Assembly (NCBI GenBank): GCA_036620675.1
Contig: JAZHEE010000028.1
DNA from: Jejubacter sp036620675
GTDB taxonomy: Bacteria; Pseudomonadota; Gammaproteobacteria; Enterobacterales; Enterobacteriaceae
Reading direction: 5' to 3' (one strand)
DNA length: 57,863 bases
Shown here: piece by piece, positions 43,087-51,363 of the stretch
Position numbering within the stretch: the first letter of the stretch is position 1
Layout: every line of letters begins with the position of its first letter
Program-made: the position numbers and the translations under genes
The notes under the pieces: generated by a model
Told to the model about the DNA's origin: nothing
Databases searched by the model: none
What the model saw: only the letters and a program-made list of their open reading frames with translations

Positions 43087-44723
43087 CGCCTGGAGAAATA
43101 CGGCGCCTCTACTTTATTATCCGAACCTTTTTGAGTTACGGGCTTGATGAGCTCATTCCCAAAATGCGTATCACGTTGCCGCTGCGCCTGTGGCGTCGGT
43201 TGGTATTCTGGATCCCTAATCGCCATAAAGATAAGCCGCTTGGCGAACGTTTGAGGCTGGCGCTTCAGGAACTTGGGCCGGTTTGGATTAAGTTTGGTCA
43301 GATGTTGTCGACCCGCCGCGATCTGTTTGCGCCGCATATCGCCGATCAACTGGCGCTGTTGCAGGACAGGGTCGCTCCTTTTGACGGCCATGAGGCAAAA
43401 CAGCTGATTGAAAAAGCGATGGGTGGTCAACCGGTGGAAACCTGGTTTGATGAGTTTGATATTACGCCACTGGCTTCAGCCTCTATCGCCCAGGTGCATA
43501 CCGCGCGACTGAAAGAGACCGGAAAAGCGGTCATTATCAAGGTGATTCGTCCGGATATCCGACCAGTGATCAAGGCGGATATGAAGCTTATTTATCGCCT
43601 GGCGCGCTGGGTGCCGCGCCTGTTGCCGGATGGTCGACGCCTGCGTCCTATGGAAGTGGTGCGGGAATATGAAAAGACGCTGCTCGACGAATTAAACCTG
43701 CTGCGCGAGGCGGCAAACGGCATTCAGCTACGACGCAACTTCGAAAACAGCCCAATGCTCTACGTACCGGAGATTTATTCCGATTACTGCAGCCAGGAGC
43801 TGCTGGTGATGGAGCGCATTTATGGGATGTCGGTGTCTGACGTACCATCGCTGGAAAAAAATGGTACCAACATGCAGCTTCTGGCGGAGCGCGGGGTTCA
43901 GGTCTTTTTCACCCAGGTCTTTCGCGACAGCTTTTTCCATGCCGATATGCACCCGGGAAATATTTTTGTCAGCTACGAGAGTCCAGAGGATCCGCAATAT
44001 ATCGGTATCGACTTTGGCATTGTCGGGTCGCTGAATAAAGACGATAAGCGTTATCTGGCGGAAAATTTCATCGCCTTCTTTAATCGCGATTACCGCAAGG
44101 TTGCGGAACTGCATGTGGATTCCGGCTGGGTGCCGGCCGATACTAATGTTGAAGAGTTTGAGTTCGCTATCCGCACCGTTTGCGAACCCATTTTTGAGAA
44201 GCCGCTGGCTGAGATCTCGTTCGGCCACGTGCTGCTTAATCTCTTCAACACCGCGCGTCGATTTAATATGGAAGTGCAGCCGCAGCTGGTATTGTTGCAG
44301 AAGACGCTGCTCTACGTGGAAGGGGTCGGGCGCCAGCTCTATCCACAGCTCGATCTCTGGAAAACGGCCAAACCTTTCCTGGAATCCTGGTTGAAAGATC
44401 AGGTGGGACTGCCGGCGCTGGTGCGGGCATTTAAAGAAAACGCGCCGTTCTGGGTGGAAAAAATGCCGCAATTACCGGAACTGGTGTACGACAGTTTGCG
44501 CCAGGGCAAGCAATTGCAGCACAGTGTTGATAAAATCGCCCAGGATATTCAAAGCCACCGGGCTCGTCAGGGGCAGTCACGCTATCTGCTGGGCATTGGG
44601 GCTACGTTGATATTAAGCGGCACATTATTGCTGATAAACAAACCGGAGTGGGAATGGCTTCCCGCAGGGTTAATGGCAGGGGGCGTCGTCGCATGGCTTA
44701 CGGGCTGGAGACGTACCACCTGA
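43083..44723 (+). CDS. ubiB: ADCK/ABC1 atypical kinase UbiB
   Basis: UbiB is required for ubiquinone synthesis and is thought to be an ATPase that extracts lipid intermediates from the membrane. The protein has 546 residues. The family KxGQ motif is in WIKFGQMLSTR. The kinase-like core shows HADMHPGNI and the IDFGIVGSL metal motif. Two membrane helices close the C terminus (about 498-540). Confidence 0.98.
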   Translation: MTPGEIRRLYFIIRTFLSYGLDELIPKMRITLPLRLWRRLVFWIPNRHKDKPLGERLRLALQELGPVWIKFGQMLSTRRDLFAPHIADQLALLQDRVAPFDGHEAKQLIEKAMGGQPVETWFDEFDITPLASASIAQVHTARLKETGKAVIIKVIRPDIRPVIKADMKLIYRLARWVPRLLPDGRRLRPMEVVREYEKTLLDELNLLREAANGIQLRRNFENSPMLYVPEIYSDYCSQELLVMERIYGMSVSDVPSLEKNGTNMQLLAERGVQVFFTQVFRDSFFHADMHPGNIFVSYESPEDPQYIGIDFGIVGSLNKDDKRYLAENFIAFFNRDYRKVAELHVDSGWVPADTNVEEFEFAIRTVCEPIFEKPLAEISFGHVLLNLFNTARRFNMEVQPQLVLLQKTLLYVEGVGRQLYPQLDLWKTAKPFLESWLKDQVGLPALVRAFKENAPFWVEKMPQLPELVYDSLRQGKQLQHSVDKIAQDIQSHRARQGQSRYLLGIGATLILSGTLLLINKPEWEWLPAGLMAGGVVAWLTGWRRTT

Positions 44724-44793
44724 TTTACATCGTCATCGAGCGTACAGGTGTCGTATAATTCGGCGCATTACGCGTAAGTCATTGAGGAATATT

Positions 44794-45057
44794 ATGGGTG
44801 GTATCAGTATCTGGCAATTAATCATCATTGCCGTTATCGTCGTGCTGCTGTTCGGTACCAAAAAGCTGAGTTCGCTGGGTTCCGATCTCGGTGCGTCCAT
44901 CAAAGGTTTTAAAAAGGCTATGAGCGACGACGACGATAAAGCGAAAAATGCGCAGCAGGATCAGCAGGATGCTGACTTCACCGCAAAATCGATCTCTGAC
45001 AAGGCTGAAGAGGCCAGCAAGGATACCGAGAAAAGCCAGCATAAAGATCAGGTATAA
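44794..45057 (+). CDS. tatA: Twin-arginine translocase subunit TatA
   Basis: The 87-residue protein has one short membrane helix (about 4-20), the hinge LLFGTKKLSSLG, an amphipathic helix and a charged tail. TatA multimers form the size-adjustable path for folded proteins. The ATG at 44794 has GAGG six bases upstream. It is first in tatABC, 3 bases before tatB. Confidence 0.98.
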   Translation: MGGISIWQLIIIAVIVVLLFGTKKLSSLGSDLGASIKGFKKAMSDDDDKAKNAQQDQQDADFTAKSISDKAEEASKDTEKSQHKDQV

Positions 45058-45060
45058 GCC

Positions 45061-45585
45061 GTGTTCGATATTGGTTTTAGCGAGCTTCTGCTGGTTTTTA
45101 TCATCGGTCTGGTGGTGCTGGGGCCGCAGCGTTTGCCGATAGCGGTAAAAACCGTTGTCGGCTGGATTCGTGCGCTGCGTTCTCTGGCGACCACCGTACA
45201 GAATGAGCTTACCCAGGAGTTTAAGTTACAGGAACTCCAGGACAGCCTGAAGAAGGTTGAGAAGGCGAGCATGAACAACCTGACGCCGGAACTAAAGGAG
45301 TCGATGGACGAGCTGCGCCAGGCTGCGGAGGCGATGAAGCGTTCTTATACGGCTAACGATCCGGAAAAGGCGAGCGACGAGGCCCATACCATCCATAATC
45401 CGGTGGTCGAAGGGTCGTCAGCGGACGCGACGCCCGGCGAGGCCGTAAGTCATGTCGACACCCCAGAGCAGAAGTCGCCAACCGCGGAGCAAGAAGCGGA
45501 TAACGCCGGGACGGCGACTGCCGCAGAGCCCGAGGCGACAGCGGTGCGCCGCGACTCTTCTCAATCCACCAATGACAAATCCTGA
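45061..45585 (+). CDS. tatB: Twin-arginine translocase subunit TatB
   Basis: The 174-residue protein resembles TatA, with membrane helix MFDIGFSELLLVFIIGLVVLG, a Gly-Pro hinge and a long amphipathic helix. A Pro/Ala/Glu-rich tail follows. TatB with TatC receives twin-arginine signal peptides. The start is GTG. It lies 2 bases before tatC. Confidence 0.98.
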   Translation: MFDIGFSELLLVFIIGLVVLGPQRLPIAVKTVVGWIRALRSLATTVQNELTQEFKLQELQDSLKKVEKASMNNLTPELKESMDELRQAAEAMKRSYTANDPEKASDEAHTIHNPVVEGSSADATPGEAVSHVDTPEQKSPTAEQEADNAGTATAAEPEATAVRRDSSQSTNDKS

Positions 45586-45587
45586 AC

Positions 45588-46382
45588 ATGGCCGTTGAAG
45601 ATACCCAACCGTTAATCACTCACCTGATTGAGCTGCGTAAGCGGATAATGAACTGTCTGATCGCCATTCTGGCGATCTTTCTGGCGCTGGTCTATTTCGC
45701 CAATGATATCTACCAGCTGGTTTCCGATCCGCTGATTAAGCAACTGCCTCAGGGCGCCAGCATGATCGCGACCGATGTGGCATCGCCGTTTTTCACTCCG
45801 ATCAAGCTGACGATCATGGTGTCGGTGATCCTCTCCGCGCCGATTATTCTTTATCAGGTCTGGGCCTTTGTGGCACCGGCGCTCTATAAGCACGAGCGTC
45901 GCCTGGTGGTGCCGCTGCTGGTTTCCAGCTCGCTGCTGTTTTATCTTGGCATGGCGTTCGCCTATTTCGTGGTCTTTCCACTGGCGTTCGGTTTCTTAAC
46001 CAAAACCGCACCGGCCGGTGTGGTGATTTCAACCGATATCACCAGCTACCTGGACTTCGTTATGGCGCTGTTTATGGCCTTTGGCGTCTCCTTCGAGGTG
46101 CCGGTGGCTATTGTGCTGCTGTGCTGGATGGGTGTGACCACGCCAGAAGACCTTAAGAAGAAACGTCCTTACGTTCTGGTGGGGGCCTTCGTCATCGGGA
46201 TGCTGCTGACACCGCCGGATGTTTTCTCGCAGACGCTGCTGGCGATACCGATGTACTTCCTGTTTGAAATAGGGGTCTTTTTCTCCCGTTTCTATGTTGG
46301 TAAACGGCGCCCTTCCGCCAGCGATGAAGAGAGTGACGAGGCAGCGGACGGCGACGATGAAACGGACGCGCCGAAACAGTAA
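45588..46382 (+). CDS. tatC: Twin-arginine translocase subunit TatC
   Basis: The 264-residue inner-membrane protein has six helices and is the signal-peptide receptor of the Tat system. The family N terminus PLITHLIELRKRI with the conserved Glu is intact, as is the motif FALAFG-like FPLAFGF. The acidic C-terminal tail (about 238-264) is a little longer than in E. coli. Confidence 0.98.
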   Translation: MAVEDTQPLITHLIELRKRIMNCLIAILAIFLALVYFANDIYQLVSDPLIKQLPQGASMIATDVASPFFTPIKLTIMVSVILSAPIILYQVWAFVAPALYKHERRLVVPLLVSSSLLFYLGMAFAYFVVFPLAFGFLTKTAPAGVVISTDITSYLDFVMALFMAFGVSFEVPVAIVLLCWMGVTTPEDLKKKRPYVLVGAFVIGMLLTPPDVFSQTLLAIPMYFLFEIGVFFSRFYVGKRRPSASDEESDEAADGDDETDAPKQ

Positions 46383-46397
46383 TTATTCATATAAATG

Positions 46398-46423
46398 AAC
46401 CGCCCTATACGGGCGGTTTTTTT
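46398..46423 (+). terminator. Intrinsic terminator between tatC and tatD
   Basis: AACCGCCC (46398-46405) pairs with GGGCGGTT (46411-46418), loop TATAC, followed by a run of T. The tatD ribosome site begins directly after it, so tatD is expressed by read-through or a weak separate start. Confidence 0.88.
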
Positions 46424-46436
46424 ACGGAGAAAAACC

Positions 46437-47219
46437 ATGTTTGATATCGGTGTTAACCTGACCAGCAGCCGGTTTGCCGACGATCGTGAAGCCGTGGTAG
46501 AGCGTGCGCGCGAAGCTGGCGTGCGCGGTATGCTTATCACCGGTACCAGCGTGGATGAAAGCGAAGCGGCCTGGCGGTTAACCCAGGAATATCATCGCTG
46601 CTGGTCAACGGCGGGAGTGCATCCCCATGATGCCAGCAGCTGGAATGAAGAGAGCGCTGCGCGATTACGCGCCCTGGCTATCCGGGATGAAGTGGTTGCC
46701 ATTGGCGAGTGTGGGCTGGACTTCAATCGTAATTTTTCCACGCCCCAGGAGCAGGAACGGGCTTTTAGCGCGCAGCTGCAGCTGGCGGTGGAGCTGGAAA
46801 TGCCGGTCTTTATGCACTGTCGGGACGCCCACGAGCGTTTCCTGGCGCTGCTCGATCCCTGGCTGGATTCGCTGCCGGGGGCGGTATTGCACTGCTTTAC
46901 CGGTACACGCGAAGAAGCGATGGAATGCCTGAACCGCGGTCTGTATCTGGGGATTACCGGCTGGGTTTGTGATGAACGGCGTGGTCTGGCATTGCGGGAG
47001 CTGCTGCCGGCGATACCGGCGCAGCGCCTGTTGCTGGAAACCGATGCCCCCTGGCTGTTGCCCAGGGAGCTCAGACTAACGCCAGCTTCGCGCCGTAACG
47101 AGCCAGCCTTCCTGGCCCATATTCTCAGCCAGGTCGCCCACTGGCGCGGCGAAGATCGCGCCTGGCTTGAGCAGGCTACCGACCAGAATGTGCGTAATCT
47201 GTTTGGCGTGGTGTTCTGA
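46437..47219 (+). CDS. tatD: TatD-family metal-dependent DNase
   Basis: The 260-residue TIM-barrel nuclease has metal ligands in AIGECGLDF, PVFMHCRDAHE, VLHCFTGT and LLETDAPWL. TatD has 3'-5' exonuclease activity and a role in DNA repair; it is not part of Tat export. The ATG at 46437 (MFDIGVNLTSS) has GGAG upstream and matches the E. coli length. Confidence 0.97.
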   Translation: MFDIGVNLTSSRFADDREAVVERAREAGVRGMLITGTSVDESEAAWRLTQEYHRCWSTAGVHPHDASSWNEESAARLRALAIRDEVVAIGECGLDFNRNFSTPQEQERAFSAQLQLAVELEMPVFMHCRDAHERFLALLDPWLDSLPGAVLHCFTGTREEAMECLNRGLYLGITGWVCDERRGLALRELLPAIPAQRLLLETDAPWLLPRELRLTPASRRNEPAFLAHILSQVAHWRGEDRAWLEQATDQNVRNLFGVVF

Positions 47220-47224
47220 GGAGA

Positions 47225-47713
47225 CTAAACCTTTCGGAAATCGGTATTCTTAACGCTTTGCAGTACCTGTTTATTCAGCAGGTTGAGCAGCAGGATAGAG
47301 CGGGTTTCACCTTCCGGCTCAGTGAAGATGGCTTCCAGACCTTCAAATGCGCCTTCGGTAATCACAACGGCGTCGCCTGGCCATGGCGTATCCGGGTCGG
47401 TGATATTTTCCGCCTGGTAGTTCAGCAACTGGTGGATGACCTTTTCCGGGACGGTGGCGGGTTGCGCACCAAAACGCACGAAATGGCTGACGCCGCGGGT
47501 AGAGTTAACCGTTGTGGTATGGATATCCTCAGGGTCAAACTCTACAAACAGATAGTTTGGAAACAAGGGTTCACTGACCGCGGTTCGTTTACCACGCACG
47601 ATTTTTTCCAGCGTGATCATCGGGGTCAGGCAGTTAACAGCCTGTCGCTCCAGGTGCTCCCTGGCACGCGAAAGCTGCCCCCGTTTGCAGTACAGTAAAT
47701 ACCAGGATCGCAT
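47225..47713 (-). CDS. rfaH: Transcription antiterminator RfaH
   Basis: RfaH is the NusG paralogue that binds ops-paused RNA polymerase and lets long surface-polysaccharide, conjugation and toxin operons be transcribed. The protein has 162 residues: an N-terminal NGN domain (WYLLYCKRGQLSRAREHLERQ) and a C-terminal domain that refolds between helical hairpin and KOW barrel. I see no ops element before the fimbrial operon, so it is probably not an RfaH target. Confidence 0.97.
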   Translation of the reverse strand: MRSWYLLYCKRGQLSRAREHLERQAVNCLTPMITLEKIVRGKRTAVSEPLFPNYLFVEFDPEDIHTTTVNSTRGVSHFVRFGAQPATVPEKVIHQLLNYQAENITDPDTPWPGDAVVITEGAFEGLEAIFTEPEGETRSILLLNLLNKQVLQSVKNTDFRKV

Positions 47714-47897
47714 AATGACTCTTTTCAGGTTAACAGGCGCAAAAGCATAACAAAACAGCCCCTGGAGTGATAGTTAAGCCCATTCTTAGGGCGAGGACAA
47801 TACCGGGACCAGGATTTCACGAAGGATTAACAAAATTACAGCATCACGGTGATGAACACCGTATAATGCAGCACTTAACCGGGCATAATAAATAACG

Positions 47898-49367
47898 ATG
47901 AAATACCACGATCTACGCGAATTTCTTGCGCTGCTGGAACAGCAGGGCGAACTTAAACGTATAACGTTACCCGTCGATCCGCACCTGGAAATGACGGAAA
48001 TTGCCGATCGTACCCTCAGGGCTGGTGGTCCGGCGCTTCTGTTTGAAAATCCGAAGGGCTATACCATGCCGGTTCTCTGCAATCTGTTCGGTACGCCGAA
48101 GCGCGTGGCAATGGGGATGGGACAGGATGATGTCTCTTCGCTGCGCGAAGTCGGGAAGCTACTGGCTTTTCTGAAAGAGCCGGAGCCGCCGAAGGGCTTT
48201 CGCGATCTGTTCGATAAATTGCCGCAGTTTAAGCAGGTGCTGAATATGCCCACCAGGCGTCTGCGCGGCGCCCCCTGCCAGCAGCGGATTCAGGAAGGCG
48301 ATGAGGTCGATCTGACCCAAATTCCCATTATGCAATGCTGGCCGGAAGACGCAGCGCCGCTAATCACCTGGGGGTTAGTGGTGACTCGCGGCCCCCATAA
48401 GACGCGCCAGAATCTGGGGATCTATCGTCAGCAACTGCTGGGCAAAAACAAGCTGATTATGCGCTGGCTTTCCCACCGTGGCGGTGCGCTCGATTTCCAG
48501 GAGTGGTGTGCGGCGCATCCCGGAGAGCGCTTCCCGATATCGGTGGCATTGGGCGCCGATCCCGCCACTATTTTGGGCGCCGTTACGCCGGTGCCGGATA
48601 CGCTTTCCGAATATGCATTCGCCGGGCTGCTGCGCGGTACCAAAAGCGAAGTGGTGAAGTGCGTCTCTAACGATCTGGAAGTGCCCGCCAGCGCTGAAAT
48701 TGTTCTGGAAGGCTATATCGAGCCGGGAGAGATGGCGCCGGAAGGCCCGTATGGCGATCACACCGGTTACTATAACGAAGTGGATAACTTCCCGGTCTTT
48801 ACCGTGACGCATGTTACTCGTCGCGAAGATGCTATCTATCATTCCACATACACCGGACGCCCGCCGGATGAACCTGCGGTGCTGGGCGTGGCGCTGAATG
48901 AGGTTTTCGTTCCCATTTTGCAAAAGCAGTTTCCGGAGATTGTGGACTTTTATCTGCCGCCGGAAGGTTGCTCATATCGCCTGGCGGTGGTCACGATGAA
49001 GAAGCAGTATGCCGGTCATGCCAAGCGGGTGATGATGGGGGTCTGGTCCTTCCTGCGCCAGTTCATGTACACCAAATTTGTTATTGTGTGCGATGACGAC
49101 GTGAACGCCCGTGACTGGAACGACGTTATCTGGGCGATAACAACGCGAATGGATCCTGCACGTGATACGGTGTTGGTGGAAAACACCCCCATTGACTACC
49201 TGGACTTTGCTTCGCCAGTATCCGGTCTGGGCTCCAAAATGGGCATGGATGCTACCAATAAATGGCCAGGCGAGACGGATCGCGAATGGGGACGTCCGAT
49301 CGTAAAGGATCCTGACGTTACCGCCAGAGTCGACGCTATCTGGGAAGAGCTGGCTATTTTCAAGTAA
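47898..49367 (+). CDS. ubiD: 3-octaprenyl-4-hydroxybenzoate carboxy-lyase UbiD
   Basis: UbiD decarboxylates octaprenyl-hydroxybenzoate using prenylated FMN. The protein has 489 residues, a few fewer than in E. coli. The family motifs NLGIYRQQLLGKNKLIMRW and EGPYGDHTGYYNEVD are present. TATAAT at 47862-47867 is a likely -10 element. The gene is followed by fre after 62 bases. Confidence 0.97.
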   Translation: MKYHDLREFLALLEQQGELKRITLPVDPHLEMTEIADRTLRAGGPALLFENPKGYTMPVLCNLFGTPKRVAMGMGQDDVSSLREVGKLLAFLKEPEPPKGFRDLFDKLPQFKQVLNMPTRRLRGAPCQQRIQEGDEVDLTQIPIMQCWPEDAAPLITWGLVVTRGPHKTRQNLGIYRQQLLGKNKLIMRWLSHRGGALDFQEWCAAHPGERFPISVALGADPATILGAVTPVPDTLSEYAFAGLLRGTKSEVVKCVSNDLEVPASAEIVLEGYIEPGEMAPEGPYGDHTGYYNEVDNFPVFTVTHVTRREDAIYHSTYTGRPPDEPAVLGVALNEVFVPILQKQFPEIVDFYLPPEGCSYRLAVVTMKKQYAGHAKRVMMGVWSFLRQFMYTKFVIVCDDDVNARDWNDVIWAITTRMDPARDTVLVENTPIDYLDFASPVSGLGSKMGMDATNKWPGETDREWGRPIVKDPDVTARVDAIWEELAIFK

Positions 49368-49429
49368 AGGCGGGGGCAATAAGTGCCTGCCGCACAGGTT
49401 TTGCATTAATGACCCGACAGAGGGAGCGC

Positions 49430-50131
49430 ATGACAATTTTAAGCTGTAAAGTGACCTCCGTAGACGCCATTACGGATACCGTTTACCGGGTGCGACTGCT
49501 GCCCGAGGGCGACTTCTCCTTTCGTGCCGGCCAGTATCTGATGGTGGTGATGGATGAGCGGGACAAGCGCCCTTTTTCCATGGCTTCCACGCCGGATGAG
49601 CAAGAATTTATTGAACTGCATATTGGCGCTTCGGAGCTTAATCTCTATGCCATGGCAGTGATGGAACGTATCCTGGAAAAGAAAGAAGTAGAGGTGGATA
49701 TTCCCCACGGAGAAGCCTGGCTGCGTGACGATGAAAGCCGTCCTCTGATTTTGATCGCTGGCGGTACCGGTTTCTCTTATGTGCGTTCCATACTGCTGAC
49801 TGCGCTGGCCCGCAATCCGGATCGGGATATCACCATCTACTGGGGCGGCCGCGAGGCGAAACATCTCTACGATCTTCCGGAACTGCACGACCTTGAAGCC
49901 AGACACCCCAAACTGCGGGTGGAAGCGGTGGTGGAACAGCCCGAGGATGGCTGGAACGGCCGTAGCGGTACGGTGCTGACGGCGGTGTTGCAGGATTACG
50001 GATCGTTAACCGATTACGATATCTATATTGCGGGGCGTTTTGAAATGGCGAAAATCGCCAGGGATCTGTTCTGTAACGAGCGTGCTGCCCGGGAAGACAG
50101 ACTCTTTGGCGATGCCTTCGCCTTTATTTAA
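49430..50131 (+). CDS. fre: NAD(P)H-flavin reductase
   Basis: Fre reduces free flavins with NAD(P)H and supports ribonucleotide reductase activation and UbiD-linked flavin supply. The protein has 233 residues. The flavin motif is RPFSMAS, the nucleotide motif LIAGGTGFSYVRSIL, and the end EDRLFGDAFAFI matches the family. The ATG at 49430 has GGGAG upstream; an earlier in-frame start at 49409 has no family support. Confidence 0.97.
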   Translation: MTILSCKVTSVDAITDTVYRVRLLPEGDFSFRAGQYLMVVMDERDKRPFSMASTPDEQEFIELHIGASELNLYAMAVMERILEKKEVEVDIPHGEAWLRDDESRPLILIAGGTGFSYVRSILLTALARNPDRDITIYWGGREAKHLYDLPELHDLEARHPKLRVEAVVEQPEDGWNGRSGTVLTAVLQDYGSLTDYDIYIAGRFEMAKIARDLFCNERAAREDRLFGDAFAFI

Positions 50132-50137
50132 AACAAC

Positions 50138-50162
50138 AAAAAACCCGCCCCTGACAGGCGGG
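50138..50162 (-). terminator. Terminator of fadBA
   Basis: On the minus strand CCCGCC (complement of 50157-50162) pairs with GGCGGG (complement of 50144-50149), followed by a run of T. It lies about 30 bases after the fadA stop and also faces the end of fre. Confidence 0.82.
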
Positions 50163-50189
50163 AAGGACTACAGTTTAACCCCTTGCGCT

Positions 50190-51353
50190 TTATGCGCGTT
50201 CGAAAAGGGTGGCGATCCCCTGGCCCAGCCCGATGCACATCGTGGCAAGACCCGTCCGGGCGCCCCGCTGCGCCATCAGGTTAACCAGCGTAGCGGTGAT
50301 CCTGGCGCCGGAGCAGCCCAGCGGGTGCCCCAGCGCAATCGCGCCGCCGTTCAGGTTGACCCGTTCGTCGATCTTCTCCATTAGTCCCAGGTCCCTGATG
50401 CAGGGCAGGATCTGCGCGGCGAAGGCTTCGTTAATCTCAACTAGGTCGACATCATCCATCGTCATTCCGGCTTTACTCAGTGCCTTGCGAGTGGCGGGAA
50501 CCGGACCATAGCCCATAATGGAGGGATCGCAGCCGGCAACGGCCATCGCCCGAATACGCACCTTCGGCGTCATTCCCAGCGATTTGGCGTAAGATTCGCC
50601 CATCACCAGCAGAGCGGCGGCGCCGTCCGACAGGGCCGATGAAGTTCCCGCGGTGACGGTGCCGTTTATCGGATCGAAAGCCGGGGACAGCTGGGACAGG
50701 GCTTCGACGCTGGTATCCGGGCGGATCACCTCGTCCTGAGTGATACAGACCAGCGCGCCGTTAGCATCATGACCCCAGGTGGGAATGATTTCATCGCTGA
50801 ACAGCCCGGCTTCGGTCGCGGCCCAGGCTTGCTTGTGCGAGCGGGCCGCAAAGCTGTCCTGCATAGCGCGGCTGATGCCATGCATACGCGCCAGCATCTC
50901 TGCGGTCAGCCCCATCATTGCGGCGGCTTTTGCCGTGGTGCGGCTAAGCCCGGGGTGAAAGTCTACGCCGTGACTCATGGGAACGTGCCCCATATGCTCT
51001 ACGCCGCCCACCAGACAAACCCGGGCATCGCCGGTCATAATGGCGCGGCTGGCGTCATGCAGAGCCTGCATGGATGAGCCGCATAGCCGGTTCACGGTGA
51101 CGGCGGGCACGCTGGCAGGGATCTCCGCCAGTAGGGCTGCGTTACGGGCGATATTAAAACCCTGCTCCAGGGTTTGCTGGACGCAGCCCCAGTAAATATC
51201 GTCTATGGCTTCCTGATCCAGGGCCGGGTTGCGCGACAGCAGGCTGCGCATCAGATGCGCCGACAAATCTTCCGCTCGCGTATGGCGATAAGCTCCCCCT
51301 TTGGAGCGGCCCATCGGGGTGCGGATAGCGTCGACAATGACCACGTTTTCCAT
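50190..51353 (-). CDS. fadA: 3-ketoacyl-CoA thiolase, beta subunit of the fatty-acid oxidation complex
   Basis: FadA cleaves 3-ketoacyl-CoA to acetyl-CoA and a shortened acyl-CoA. The protein has 387 residues, as in E. coli. Catalytic Cys91 is in NRLCGSSMQAL, and His is in GHPLGCSGAR. Cys373 is in ATMCIGLGQG. The start at 51353 (MENVVIVDAIRTPMG) has GGAG upstream; the long upstream frame to 51644 is only open sequence antisense-like to fadB. It begins 10 bases after fadB. Confidence 0.98.
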   Translation of the reverse strand: MENVVIVDAIRTPMGRSKGGAYRHTRAEDLSAHLMRSLLSRNPALDQEAIDDIYWGCVQQTLEQGFNIARNAALLAEIPASVPAVTVNRLCGSSMQALHDASRAIMTGDARVCLVGGVEHMGHVPMSHGVDFHPGLSRTTAKAAAMMGLTAEMLARMHGISRAMQDSFAARSHKQAWAATEAGLFSDEIIPTWGHDANGALVCITQDEVIRPDTSVEALSQLSPAFDPINGTVTAGTSSALSDGAAALLVMGESYAKSLGMTPKVRIRAMAVAGCDPSIMGYGPVPATRKALSKAGMTMDDVDLVEINEAFAAQILPCIRDLGLMEKIDERVNLNGGAIALGHPLGCSGARITATLVNLMAQRGARTGLATMCIGLGQGIATLFERA

Positions 51354-51363
51354 CTCTGACTCC